Below, in pieces: positions 20,053 through 31,366 of a DNA stretch of 36,033 bases. The stretch comes from Perkinsus marinus ATCC 50983 (taxonomy: Eukaryota > Perkinsozoa > Perkinsida > Perkinsidae), in the NCBI RefSeq assembly GCF_000006405.1, contig NW_003216498.1:291449-327481 (forward strand), in the 5' to 3' direction. The notes beneath the pieces were generated by a model. It had not been told where the DNA came from and did no database searches. It worked only from the letters and a program-made list of their open reading frames with translations. The position numbers were made by a program, and so were the translations under genes. Position 1 is the stretch's first letter, and the number at the start of each line of letters is the position of its first letter.

Positions 20053-20756
20053 TCACAAAGCACTCTGTAGGGCTTCGACGACCGCTTGGTGACCTGAAAC
20101 AGGAAGACCCCTCTCTGATGTAAGGTCGCCCCTATCTCTCTTACCGGCTTCCTCGGCGATGGCTAAGGGCATCTTCCCTTTCCTGCTACTGGCGTTGATG
20201 TTAGCGCCCTTACTTAGGAAGAAAGTGACCACTTTGGGGTTGCCCGCGAGACAAGCGGTCATAAGAGGCGTGAAGTCTGCACGCACTCGAATGACGCGAT
20301 TAACAGAGGCCGCTGGAGATTATTACTGAGACTGTTTTCTGCCTCTAGATCGGCATCATGGTCTAACAGGCGACCGCATAGGTAGAGAGAGCAGTCCTCG
20401 TCAGTCAAGGAGGCTGCCGCATGCAGTGCTGTACATCCTGGTGACAAATAGTGACGCGGTATAGGTTCCTATTGCCAGTACCTCCTGAGCCCTCAGCATT
20501 GATATCGCCACCGTTCCGTGGTAGTTCCTCAATAGCAGCCTCTACTGCCACCTTATTCCCAGCAAGGACGGCTCGCATAAGGGCCCGCTCTGATTTCACC
20601 TGAACCCACGTTGAGGCCAGGAGCGGTGGGATGCACTACCTTAGCCTTCTCCGCTTCAGTGGGAGGCTCATTAGCCCAGGTGCTGTGGAACTTGACTGAA
20701 TGTCTCTCCGCTGTCATTGGTGATAACAACATGGAGCTGATCTCTATCCTGGCCAT
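20053..20756 (-). CDS. Small ankyrin-repeat protein
   Basis: Four exons join through introns at 20600-20639, 20438-20481 and 20277-20332. The product, about 185 residues, carries three or four ankyrin repeats. Recognisable repeat cores are ALMRAVLAGNKVAVEAAIEE, GCTALHAAASLTDEDCS, and FTPLMTACLAGNPKVVTFF followed by LSKGANINA. It ends in a natural helix, HQAVVEALQSAL. The first ATG downstream of the open frame is at 20756; a 5' exon cannot be excluded. Ankyrin repeats mediate protein binding; no catalytic domain is attached. Confidence 0.75.
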
Positions 20757-21530
20757 TGACTCCGCCCTAACCAAGTCTTCACTCGTGGATGAAGGTGGAT
20801 GAAATGAGAATTAGTGAATTACGACAATCGTCTTGGGCGCATGAACAGCTCTCTACCCCCTCCCCCCTTTTGTTGCGATGCGACCGAGGGATGGTATCAC
20901 TCCACGAGCCGGGGATCCAAGATACAAGTAGGTAAATGCTGTGGCCGACGATAGGCAACACTGGTACGTTGTGGTCCTTTAAATGCAGCTCGCGTCGTAG
21001 TGCGAGCTGATGCTTGCAGATGGCATGCCTGAATTCGTATCTGAGATATGCTGGATGGCGTATTGCAGACTAGGGGCCTCAGAGGACGACTAGGAGGAGA
21101 CACATCTAAGGTTCACCAAGCCCCGCGTTCATAGCAGGAGACTACCAAGCATGGACCCATCTAGCTTTGAGAGATGACGTCCCTCAGAGTTTGATAACAA
21201 TGAGGAACATGTTGCCAATGTGATGATGACATTTACATGGGAAACTGTCCGAAGAATGTGTTCCTAGCCATGTGCAAAATCCAAAATCAGTTCCTCCCTC
21301 CTCAGGAACGTTATGTGTTCCTGGATGGTTCCCTGCTACCAAGGCAGTCGACTGACGCTATACGACTTCAGCTTCCCATGATTTTGGTAACTGAAAAACG
21401 AGGGTTCTGCCGACTCCAACGCAACAACGACAGATAGAGATAGGGAAAAACTGTACTAGTTGGTCGTGGCCATTCGCTCACTTACTACAGCTACGATCAT
21501 ATCATACTACTACCGCGACGATCCTCACTA
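20757..21530. other. Interval without a supported gene
   Basis: Short open frames on both strands show no domain, and no splice-joined continuation with either neighbour was found. It may contain the ankyrin gene's 5' UTR and the RS-protein 3' UTR. Confidence 0.5.
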
Positions 21531-22688
21531 CTACTGTTGTTGTTGTGGACCTCCCGACGGTGGTGGTGGGTGGACATTCCCTGGGGGAGGAGCCCCTCCG
21601 GGCGGGGTCATGCCTTGTTGCTGCATGTACTGATAGTATTGTTGATAATACTGTTGATAGTATTGGTACATCTGCCAGTACTGCTGAGGGTCCACGTTTT
21701 GAGGAGGGGCACTCCCATCGCTACCACCTGCTGCTGCTGGTTGGGTGACAGCAGGAACAGCAGGAGCCCCCGTCGAATTGTATGCCTGGCCAGCCGGACG
21801 GTAGACAGCAGGATCCAGGGAGTTCTTGGGACCCTGGGAGGCCCCCAACTTCATCTGGAAGCCAGTCGTGGTGTTGCCTTTCCCTGCAGACGGTGCCTGC
21901 TGCGACGGCATTGGTAGGGACGTAGGGGCGGTCGCTGTAGACGGCGGTACCGGCGCTTGTTGCTGCTGTTGATGATACTGTCCAGCAGGGGGGTATCCTC
22001 CCATCGGCTGTTGGGTAGTGGCAGCCATAGGCTGGGCGACAGTAGTGGCAATAGACACTGCCCCTCTACGAGAGGATGGGTCGAAGGACGGCTGACTGCT
22101 GGTAGGGTAGCCACTCCTACGGTCACCTCTATCATCCCTCCTGCCCCGACGACTCCTACTGCGTGACCTGCTCTCACTGCTGGCCCGCCTATCTCTCCTG
22201 TGGCTGCGGTCTCTATCCCTGTCACGACGATGGTCCCGACTATGATCCCGGTCCCTTCGGCTCCTATCACCACGTCGATCACCACGACTCGAATCGTCAT
22301 CCCATCCTCGAGTAGCAGAGTCGCTGAAGCCTCGTGAGGGTTCCTCATTAGACCACCCTCTAGACCCGTTCCGATGACCCTCTTCTCCTCTCCTGCTACT
22401 ACTGTCAATGCTGGCTCTCGAATCGTTATTGGAAGTAGTAGTGAGCCCACCAGGGGACTCCCCGCTACCACTCTGTTGCGCCTTCTTCATCCAAGCAGGC
22501 ATAGTGAGGCCTCGGCCTCGGCCCCCCACGACAGGAGGTGGCCCCGCCGGTCTTGGAGTCTCGGACCTCGGGGTTGGTTCGGAGTCAGGGGACGGCGTAG
22601 GGGTGTTGAAGGTACGCATGCGGCCCAGAGGGATCGCATTTCCGCCCATACCGGACAGATGCTTCCCTTTCTTACTCGGAGGTCGCAT
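21531..22688 (-). CDS. Arg/Ser-rich protein with Gln/Tyr/Pro-rich tail, probably splicing-related
   Basis: Uninterrupted frame of about 385 residues from the ATG at 22688. Order of regions: a Pro-rich N-terminus with GRGRGLTMPAWMKK; a Ser-rich linker; an RS/RD domain (DRDHSRDHRRDRDRDRSHRR, then SRSRSRSRR) at about residues 130-200; and a low-complexity tail rich in Gln, Pro and Tyr with repeated QQYYQQYYQ near the end. RS domains typify splicing regulators and speckle proteins, and the Tyr/Gln tail is prion-like. No RRM or other RNA-binding fold is seen. The frame also contains an ATG at 22784 that would add about 32 hydrophobic and Cys-rich residues; the shorter start suits a nuclear protein better. 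It lies head-to-tail with XRN2, under 200 bp apart. Confidence 0.8.
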   Translation of the reverse strand: MRPPSKKGKHLSGMGGNAIPLGRMRTFNTPTPSPDSEPTPRSETPRPAGPPPVVGGRGRGLTMPAWMKKAQQSGSGESPGGLTTTSNNDSRASIDSSSRRGEEGHRNGSRGWSNEEPSRGFSDSATRGWDDDSSRGDRRGDRSRRDRDHSRDHRRDRDRDRSHRRDRRASSESRSRSRSRRGRRDDRGDRRSGYPTSSQPSFDPSSRRGAVSIATTVAQPMAATTQQPMGGYPPAGQYHQQQQQAPVPPSTATAPTSLPMPSQQAPSAGKGNTTTGFQMKLGASQGPKNSLDPAVYRPAGQAYNSTGAPAVPAVTQPAAAGGSDGSAPPQNVDPQQYWQMYQYYQQYYQQYYQYMQQQGMTPPGGAPPPGNVHPPPPSGGPQQQQ

Positions 22689-22864
22689 GGAACTGCACAG
22701 ACGACGACACAACTGAGAACAACACGGGGAGAGAAATACGAGGAAAAGCCCTAGCTCGGGTTTGAACCCGGGTGTCCCGCACATCAACCAAACACAACGC
22801 GCAATACCTATTCCATTATGGTAACTAACGTATAGTGAACAGTCAACTGTCGCAGTGGGAGTGT

Positions 22865-25800
22865 CTAATATCCGCCATAACCCTTCCCCCAGCTGCCATA
22901 TCCCTTCCCACCATATCCTCCCTTCATGGGAGGCCCACTAGATCGGAACCCTGCCATAAAGCCTTTACCATACCCAGAAGGCGGCGGTCCACCCTTATAG
23001 CCGCCACCACCACTTCCCCAACTGCCTTTCCCTTCACTATACGATCCCTTCCCATAACCCTTCCCCTCATTATGATAGTACCCTCCCTTGCCACCACTCC
23101 AATACCCCTTCCCGTACCCTTTGCCGCCCTTGCCAGCAGCCGGTGGGGGGCCACTCAAAGATGCATTACCAAAACTGAGCTGCTGCCTCGTCTGGAAGCC
23201 CAGCCTCTGTAAGCACTGTAGGATCATCCTCTTGGCCGGCTCCCCTCCAAAGCCCCTCAAACGGCCCGTCTCGCTCAAATCCCCATCCGTCAACGTAGGA
23301 GTCGGCTCTCTGATTCCCGGCAGGAGCTTCGACTGATGTAGACGCCCAGGATCAGGCTTCACTGGGTCCAGTAGGACCGACGACACCACACGAGGGTTCT
23401 TCACAGGGAAGCCATGAACCAACACAGTAGGCACCGACTCCTGCTTTCCGCCCATCGGATAAGCCCTCGCGACGCCAAAGAGGGTCGAGCCATGGCCGTT
23501 AGGGTCGGTATAGGGGAGATCCTCAAGGGCCGCCTCCTTTCCACCATCATGCACACGTTGTAACTGAGGAGCCAAGGTATCGTTCATGTGGACGAATAGC
23601 CTAGGCTCCGCTGGGGTGTTGCGACGCTTCCTCTCGCCGTCCAACTTGTCAATAAAGGGCTGCAAGGCCGCAATGAGGCGGTCCTGGATGATGAACGGCA
23701 GCAGGATGACTGCTTGCCAAGTAAACTTCTTGCCGTTGAGATCGAGGGCAAAGTCCTCTGGGTAGAAATCGATGATGCCTGAGGGAGATCATAACACATA
23801 AGGCGAGGCAAGGGGGGCCTCACTAGAGTTGGGTTCCGTCATCAACTTCTGCATCTCGACAGGAATGTCCGCTGGAGGGCCGGACCTCGGCGGGAGGACC
23901 GACATGAGCTGCTGTAGGGGTAGGAAGGGCTGACGAGATGAAGCTACTTACCACAGGAGAATAAAAAGGATTCTCACCTTCCCTTTGGTATAATAGGAAG
24001 CCTTATTGCATTCTAGCGCAGAGCAGCCTACTAGATCGGTGGCGAAAGGGGCGTAATGGTAGGGATAGAACCAGTCCCATGAGACCACTCCCTGAGGAAA
24101 AGAAGGTTGCGTGGTAGCATAAAGAGAGACCCTTACCTGATAGTAGTACTGGAGGACCCAACAAATACCCTCCACATAGGCCTTTCTTATTCGGGGTATG
24201 AAATCGGCGAAGTCCTCTTGTGTCACATGGAACTTATCCGTATAATATCTAATACATGGCGTAGTGATGGCCTTAAAGACGATTAAAAACCCACGCAGGT
24301 TCAATCCCACCCAAAAGACATTTCCACTCACCTCTGCTTCCACGAATGCTCACCACCCTCTCCAAGACGAACCCTATCAGGATACTTCTCCCCAAGGTCC
24401 TGTTTGTCCCGTACACGTTGACGAACTGTCTCTTGAAACTCGACAACCTAAACCCAACCACACCTTCGACAACTCCCAAGATACGTTCAAGCCCACCTCA
24501 GCTGTATCCAAATTCTCCCCTTCACTCGGAGGGAACACTGGGGGTGAGGCATTGTCCTCTTCGGTCAGCACCGTTCGATGTCTACCACCAACAGTCCCTC
24601 CCTCCTTCCCAATAAGCAAAGTCAATATTACCTTCCCTGCTTTCCTGTAGGGGCCTCAGTAGCCTCTGTCGGTACCTAGGCATACACTACCACCCATCAC
24701 TACAAGACGGCACGTCTACTACCTTCTTAGGTTTGTCCTTCTCCGTATCACTACCCGGGTCCGCCAGAGCAGCCAGCAGCTTCCGCGCCTGCAGTACATT
24801 AGCGTCTTCTAATGGGCGCCTGGAAGGGGAGGTCATCATGACAATACGGAAGGTCCCTATAGATACTTCGTGCGACTAGAGTTAGCTCCTCCGCCCTTCT
24901 GGTTGATGAATCGCCCTTGAAGGCGCTGTTGTTTGAACCTAGTCGACATAGCGTCGCTAGCAGGGTGGCTGAGGTGAACGCTACTGACCTGTCATCACGG
25001 GCAAGTCTACGACGGAATACCTCATCTTCCACTCGACCAAGGTAGTCCAAGAAGACCTCTACCTAAGGGAGGCTACTACAACACTAATGATGACGTTAGC
25101 GAGGGGAGTATAAAGTGTGAAGTGGCGGAAAGATGGTATCAACCGCTTACTACCTGCACTAGATTGACTTCCCCTTGACAGGTAAGGTAGTCAGTAAGGG
25201 TAGGGAGGATCTCCACGTAAAGGCATATCATCTGGTCGATCGATCCATCACGGATATTGAGTGAGGGCAGATGCGGTAGGAAATCATTACCAACGAAGAA
25301 GCACCTATCAAGGTTCCACAACAAAGATACGGATCATGTCCGCTCAAGGGCCACTCACATAAAGACAAAGTCATCTATGACCCTTTCAACATCGAACGGG
25401 AACGGCAAGATGCACTTCTGATTGGGTGGACAGAAGGCAGTCGTGAACTGCTCGACAAGGTACTCTCGTAGAACAGGCAAACTAACCACAAGCAGAGAAA
25501 GCCAATGCCCATGGCCCTAACAAGGAAGTGGCCTTACCTTATGATTTGGAAAGGCTTCATCTCGAGCATGTCCTCATCCTCCTCAGATTCATCCCCCAAG
25601 TCGGGTTGTTGGTCGTCTCCCGTACACTCTGACGGCAAATGACCAACCTTACCACACAGATAACACTTCCTTTCCTCGGGCTTCAACACGACCTACTTTG
25701 AATCTTACATCATCAACCTCAAGATACCACACTTACCTCTCGAATGATGTAGAAAGATATCTCATGTGTCGCCAAGCCAAGCATTATCAAATCTGCATCG

Positions 25801-27082
25801 GCGCCATACAGCATATGCGTCGTATTAGGATTGTACCCCTCCTACAGCAAAACTCATACCACAACGCCGTCACCTCCTGCCTCCTCTACCATCATCCTCT
25901 GCTTCCTTATGAAGTCCATAATCTTATGCTCTCCTTCTCCCGGCGAGCCAGCATCACTGAGTATACACCGGAAGCCCAACAGCTGCCATAACGGGTCGTT
26001 GGTCATCCTATCACTGATGTACCTACCAACAGCTTGGACCAGAGCATGATCGAGTGACCTTACCAATGCAACATGTGAGCAACCTTGTCGAGGAAAGGAG
26101 TGCCCGGAGTGATGACGTTACTGTCCCATGGGACTCCTTTCTTGCTAGGTGGCTCTCGCCCTTCCTTCACCATCTGCCGACGGAGCTTCTCCTCTTCCTT
26201 CATCTAACATATTAATATTAATACAGCTACAACCCTGATAGGAATCAAAATGTGACATCGATGAATCAAAGTAAAAGTCCAACTATTTCTGCTAACCACA
26301 ATGAGATCGAGCACGAGACACCACTATTCCCTTTCATCTAACGCACAAGCCTTGATGCAAGGCAAGTACAAAATAACACTTGAGTAAGAGCAAGAGCGAG
26401 AACGCCAACGTGCATACCTGTTCCGTAGCTTCCTGGGCAGCCTTGAACCTTCTGGCCCTTTGTTGGTTCATCTTAGCTCGAGGAGCAACACCATCAATAG
26501 CGACATAGAGCAACTTACGTGGACGAACGATGCGCACTAGCCTAAAGTGCCACATTCGGACCTGTTATGAATCTTTCACCTCTCGACCTACCGATCCACA
26601 TATCGCATGATATTAAGAAACATGACATCCTCATTTTCAGGAGTCATACCATCTTCCGGGTGACAGCAAGGATGAATAATACCTTCCAAATGCCATAATA
26701 ACGATGCCCTCGGTCAAGCTCCGACCTACCGTTCAAATCCAGATATAGATTATCGAACTCAATCCCATTAGGATTGGGCTCTTCGAAGTCAACAGGAACA
26801 TCATACGTATCTAAAGATACGATCAATGGAGTTTCACCGGTGATATGAAAAACACTGGTGAAAAATATATTTCACGACTACTGCATATCACCGTGAATAT
26901 CGAGTTTTCCACGCCACTTCACGTACAATGGGTGAAACTTCAATTAACGGTAACAGTCCGGATAACTCACTCGCGCCATCGCCGCCCTCTCCAGGGACTT
27001 CAATGCAAACCTTCTCAACAGCATCTTTGATGACCTTAGGGTAGCGAGTACAAAGCCAACGGAAGAAGGTAGGAACTCCCAT
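22865..27082 (-). CDS. XRN2: 5'-3' exoribonuclease, XRN2/RAT1 type
   Basis: Processive nuclear 5'-3' exoribonuclease acting in transcription termination and RNA processing. The ATG at 27082 begins [15 protein letters not shown], the invariant XRN start. Exons then give [37 protein letters not shown] and [20 protein letters not shown]. These are followed by [15 protein letters not shown] and [11 protein letters not shown], the acidic active-site blocks of the family. A CCHC zinc knuckle ([14 protein letters not shown]) lies near 25650, as in XRN2-clade proteins. The second conserved region reads [14 protein letters not shown] and [18 protein letters not shown]. The C-terminus is a Gly/Lys/Tyr-rich GYGKG tail of about 80 residues, unlike animal XRN2. 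The first intron is 26811-26970; many further short introns were not all placed exactly. The XRN2 rather than XRN1 assignment rests on the zinc knuckle and overall order. Confidence 0.92.
26833..26897. repeat. Inverted repeat in XRN2 intron 1
   Basis: TTCACCGGTGATATG (26833-26847) is matched by CATATCACCGTGAA (26884-26897), differing by one base gap. A nested GTGAAA...TTTCAC pair lies between. The element is entirely inside the 160-bp first intron, which is three to four times longer than most introns here. Confidence 0.75.
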
Positions 27083-27222
27083 AGTGAGTAGTAATGGCTC
27101 TCAACTGCACAACAACACGGACTTCTGCTATCCACCCCACGAACAAGCTGACGGAAAGTAGTAGACCACATCGATAACACAACACCCACTACTGATAGTA
27201 CGCACTAGAGTAGATACTACTC

Positions 27223-28171
27223 TCAAGTCGCTGGCTGAGCAAGGGGGGAGGGCACTTTAGCCTCTTGTGCAGTAACTTGTGGTAGTTCGGGTGGGATCTG
27301 AAGACGGTCGAGCTGCGCCCCTCATCCCTGGCATGGTGACAACACTAAGCCCGACATTACCTCCGGCAGAGGAGTCTTGGGAGCTGTAGGCAGGCCGCTA
27401 GAGACATCCACAGCCAACTCGTGATTAATGCGTTCCAACTCCGCCAAGCACTCCGCATCATCCTCCGGTACGCCAACATCTGCAACACCACTTTACAAGG
27501 CAATACAGAGGGCCAAGGACCTACTCGTGAGAGCCGAGCTGATCTCGGCCATTTCCGCTTGGGCCTCAGCATTGTCTTGAAGCAACTGGTCCACATACTC
27601 GACACCTATAGAGCTCCTATCCCTCCCACTCCATAAACCTACGGCCTACCTCCTATCTCCTTCTGGATATCTTTAAGAGCCTTCGTGCCCGATGCCAAAG
27701 CGGATACAACATCAGCCTGGACCCGAGCCATCTCGACTGAGCCTATCAGCTCCGCCACCTGCAAATTCGGACCTCATTCATATCTATTTGCACGCATGCG
27801 CAGATACCTTGACAAGATACCCCTCAGTTTCATCTAGGAGTAGCTCATGATGCTTTTTCTTCCTCAAGGCAAGCAAAGCCACTTGCTTATTCTTCTCTCG
27901 TATGCATCGCCGAGCCGCTTGCTCATCCATACCCACCTATAGACGCATCAACACATATTCCATACCACACCAGCTGCGACTTAACATACTGAACACCCCC
28001 GCCTCATACTACCTGCACCCTCAGCTTTCTCTTGTGCATGTCCAGTTGGTCCCTCTGCACCTTGAGGTCCAATATTGCCCTATCATTATCGTTAGTCCGG
28101 ACCGGCTTTCGCCGTCGTTGTCTCTCCTCACTAGACGACCGATGCCGTGAGGAAGAAAAGAGGCTCCCCAT
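27223..28171 (-). CDS. CHMP6: ESCRT-III subunit CHMP6/VPS20
   Basis: Snf7-family protein that nucleates ESCRT-III filaments on endosomal membranes. The ATG at 28171 starts MGSLFSSS, an N-myristoylation signal as in CHMP6. Basic alpha-1 follows (RAILDLKVQRDQLDMHKRKL). Spliced exons then give EKNKQVALLALRKKKHHELL, VAELIGSVEMARVQADVV and an acidic C-terminal half with DAECLAELERINHEL. GLPTAPKTPLPE has the spacing of the MIM2 motif (LPxxPxxPLP) by which CHMP6 binds VPS4. The last exon appears to follow a 48-bp intron and ends PSPLAQPAT at 27223. It lies 141 bp from the XRN2 start and 151 bp from the PWP1 stop, all on one strand. The boundaries of one short intron near 27525 are uncertain. Confidence 0.88.
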
Positions 28172-28321
28172 ACACCCTAGGGAGATGAAAAACTACCACC
28201 TCTACTACACTGATGCACGACTGCAACAAAACGACCAGAGTATAGCGCGCGAAACGTGGCCGGTGCCGATGGACGTGAGCAACAGGGTGGTAAAATACGT
28301 AGATGCTGGGACAAGCAACGC

Positions 28322-30505
28322 TTATCCTTCCTCTTCCATATCAATGTCTTCTTCCCCCTCAAGAGGCGCAGCTGCAGCAGCCGCCGCATCGTCGTCGTCG
28401 TCCTCATCACGATCCGCACGACGAACCTCGCTCTTGCCCGCATCTTCATCTTGCGCACCCGGAAGATTCGGGAAGGCGGAACAGATGAGCCCTACAAGAC
28501 CACTATCAGACACACCAAGTGGTAGTCTCTGGCCTTACCAGTATCAGTGACATCCCATAGTACAGGAGCCTGTCCAGCAAAGACACAGTAGTTAGGATCA
28601 TCATCAGAGCTCTGACACTGGAAGAGCGGACCCACCCCGAGGTTGCGTTGATAGACCTAGCAAGATGATTACGATAGATGAGTAACAACAGTGAGACCTA
28701 CCAGCTTGGGAGCAGCGATTCCCGTCCCCATATCCCACACCTTAGCATAACCATCCACTCCACAAGTGAGCAACATGCCACACTCAGCAGCAGCCGTATC
28801 GGCAATGGAAGTACCTAATGGTACAATATTGAGCGGAGCGATGCAGCTATAGAGGATCTACAGGCAACGTCATGGGCTTGCATGGACCAGATAGGCTTGT
28901 CCAGGGATCCCTTCCTCGAGTCAAAGCATAATACATGGCCGAGCTCAGTAGACAGTAGAAGCTCACTTGGGTTACTCCGCAGCCACAGCATCTACAACAG
29001 CAACAGTGCAGAATGACAAAGTCGATTTGTACACCATGTACACCAGCAGTATTTCATAGTCTATCGAGTATCCCTAAGCTTACCGCTTCAGGATCACCAC
29101 TTCCTTTGGGTAGGGCTGCCTTGACCACTGCCTTGCCAGCCCTGATGTCACTAACAGTTACAGTACGATCATAGGCCGCAGATGCCAGTATGGAATCCTG
29201 GTCCAAGCTCCAAGATACACACTGGACCTTCCCATTATGGGCCTCCTCCAAGGTGCCTGACCATTGCGACTTGACGATGACAACCATCCGCGGTGAGTTA
29301 ACTATGAACTTACACACAGCTTGGGCCGTAGTGAGGTCCCAGACTTTAACGGTCTCATCAGCACTACCGCTGGCCAGGGCTGTCGGGGCCACTCGGCTCA
29401 CATCCAAGCACATGACCGGGCCGGTGTGGGTTTGAGGGGAGATGCCGTTGGCATTCTTAGTAACGTTCTGAGAGGGGCGTAAGGGCTTCTAACATAGACT
29501 CAGTGATAGTGCTGGGAATCGAACACGCAACCTTCCTCTAAGCAGCCAGGCGCTCTACCAACCGCACTAATATGTTGTCAGAAATCATCAAGCCCTCTTG
29601 CTCAGCTACAACTCACAGCCCTCCATACGGACCTTCTTCTTATTCCGTCGCTTCTTGTTCTTCCCTTTCATCTCCGCCTTGCATACCCCCAGTGTAGCTG
29701 TGGGCTCCATGCAGTCCATCAAAGACACATCCCATATATCGATAGATTGGTCAAAGGTCCCTATGGTGCCGCATAAACAAACTTCAGAGAGGAGTGGTAC
29801 TACCAACAGCAAGAAAGGACTCCGAGCCCTTAGCAGACCCAGCCACCTTGGGCAGCCAAGCAGTGCATAGAGGGTACGACGTAAGCAGTAGATCATGATG
29901 GACATACCTACACAAAGAGGCCTGACGCACTGGCTGGTAGGCTCCCAGCACTACATCCCGCCCTCCTTGGTGTCATACAAGTAGACCTCCAAGCTACAAG
30001 CATCATCCTCAGCATTGGCAGCCACGAACATAAGGTCACTGTCCTTGATAGTGTAGTAGTCGTCGGGACCATCAGATCCAGCCTCGCTACCAACTTCATC
30101 ATCTCCGGTCATGTAAGGATCCTTCTCCTTAGTCAACCGAGCATCCTACCAAGCATTATCCTCATTGCGCACAGCGAAGATTCCAAAGATTCCCCACCTG
30201 ATCCAGCTCTACGAATAGGTTGGCAAATCGATCCGTCTCGACCTCCTCGTCATAGTCGTCCATGTTGAACTCTTTCTCAATGCTCTTCGTAGCATCGTCC
30301 TCAGCATCTACCACGATGACCTCAGTGTCCCCTCCCTAGCCTCAGGCCTACTACCACCCTCATCCCTCTGTGTATTCTGCTGTAGTTGCTCCTCCAAAAG
30401 CTTCTTCCGTTGGTCCCGAGCCGACTCAGCCGCCTCGACATTGCCGCTGTTCATAGCTGCTCGGGGCAACCAGCGTATCGAGGTAATGGTAGATTTACTA
30501 TCCAT
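28322..30505 (-). CDS. PWP1: Periodic tryptophan protein 1 (PWP1), WD40
   Basis: WD40 protein of ribosome biogenesis and rDNA chromatin. The ATG at 30505 gives STITSIRWLPRAAM, the PWP1 N-terminus, then a Gln/Glu-rich linker and an acidic stretch ending FNMDDYDEE. Next come DPYMTGDDE and DACSLEVYLYDTKEGG. WD repeats include GTFDQSIDIWDVSLMDCMEP, with a Lys-rich KKRRNKKK insert, and LASGSADETVKVWDLTTAQ. Others are VQCVSWSLDQDSILASAAYD and LLTCGVDGYAKVWDMGTG. The C-terminus is an acidic DEDDDDD, poly-Ala and EEEDIDMEEE-like tail ending at 28322. Several short introns interrupt the frame. One of about 120 bp (roughly 29490-29612) holds a tRNA-like sequence. Exon borders between 28580 and 29050 are approximate. 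Confidence 0.88.
29512..29578 (-). pseudogene. tRNA-like remnant inside a PWP1 intron
   Basis: Reading the minus strand, GGTTGGTAGAGC resembles a D-loop/A-box and GTGTTCGATTCC a T-loop/B-box, at tRNA-like spacing. TAGTGC near the 5' end can pair with GCACTA at the 3' end. The anticodon stem and the T stem do not pair properly, so a working tRNA is unlikely. It may be a decayed tRNA or a tRNA-derived SINE piece. Confidence 0.4.
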
Positions 30506-31366
30506 TCAGAAGGGACGGAGGAACTGCAGCTATCGAAAGTACAAAAGAAAGTCTCTCAAGGAGATCAGAGAGGACGCCGGCCCTATTTTCAGCATTTAAC
30601 GAAAGCTGGGACAGGTCCCAAGAGGTGTGCTACCGACGATTATAAAGTGAGTAATTTATTCCGTAGCCGGACAAATTTTGCACAATTTCAATCGGCGCAT
30701 TTTTCTCGTAGGTTCCTCCATGGCATTGCTTGAAGTCGAGCACTGAAACAATTGCCGAGTTGGCCTCCCCATGGACTGAACACATTTACTCTGCCTCTAC
30801 CATCATCCGATACACCGATGTACAGGGCTGACTAGAGGACCACAACTACTCCTTTAGAGCCTGCACGGTACTCCGGCCCTTCATACCATACCGAGCTCAA
30901 CTCCTATCGACGGCAGCTTCAATGCCCTGTAGTGGAGTAAGACTACACTTAACGTTGCACGGCTTCAATGCTACATAGAGTACGGCAACCTTGACCACTG
31001 CCTGAACGGCATCGACTGACCGTTTCTACACTACAGTGGGGGTGAACCGACAGCTCCGAGGGTACAGAGGAAAGCCATCCGCATACACAGTCGAACGACT
31101 AGCACTGTTGTTTCCCATGACCCGACTAGATCGCCCATCTCTGTGATCATCGACTCCTTGCAGCAAGAGCTTTGCTATCGACCTGCTTTCCATCCTCACC
31201 CCTTACATGTTCTCCATCGGACCTTTCTCCTGTATGATGTTCGACCTTTCCGAGCCATACCTATTGTAGACTGTACAGTGCCGTTCCTACTACTGCTGCT
31301 GTTACTGTGTTGTCAATACTAGTATTACATAGCACTGCTGCTACAGGCCCCTTACGTCCTTTCTCA
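30506..31366. other. Divergent intergenic region between PWP1 and the CAP cluster
   Basis: Apart from the CAP relic listed separately, no gene is recognised. It should contain promoters for PWP1 (leftward) and the CAP genes (rightward); no motif is clear. Confidence 0.5.
30821..30930 (+). pseudogene. Relic of a CAP-gene first exon
   Basis: The sequence from 30823 matches the exon-1 block of the CAP genes downstream. The codons read Q-G-stop-L-E-D-H-N-Y, where the others have E/Q-G-W-L/V-Q/E-D-H-N/D-Y, so the conserved Trp codon TGG has become TGA. An apparent 2-nt insertion then shifts the following RCLH-like segment. It closely resembles the isolated exon at 34450. No CAP exon 2 follows it directly. 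Confidence 0.55.

Noticed and set aside
21851-22471. 206-codon minus-strand frame rich in Val and Gly
   Set aside because: Alternate-frame shadow of the RS-rich gene, which has the RS domain and the better start.
22741-22800. GGGTTTGAACCCGGG resembling a tRNA T-arm on the minus strand
   Set aside because: The loop would be only six bases and no D-arm or anticodon arm accompanies it; a chance palindrome just upstream of the RS-protein is more likely.
28032-28550. 172-codon Ser-rich plus-strand frame
   Set aside because: It is antisense to the CHMP6 start and the acidic poly-Ala tail of PWP1; Ser runs arise from the complement of GAC/GCG codons.
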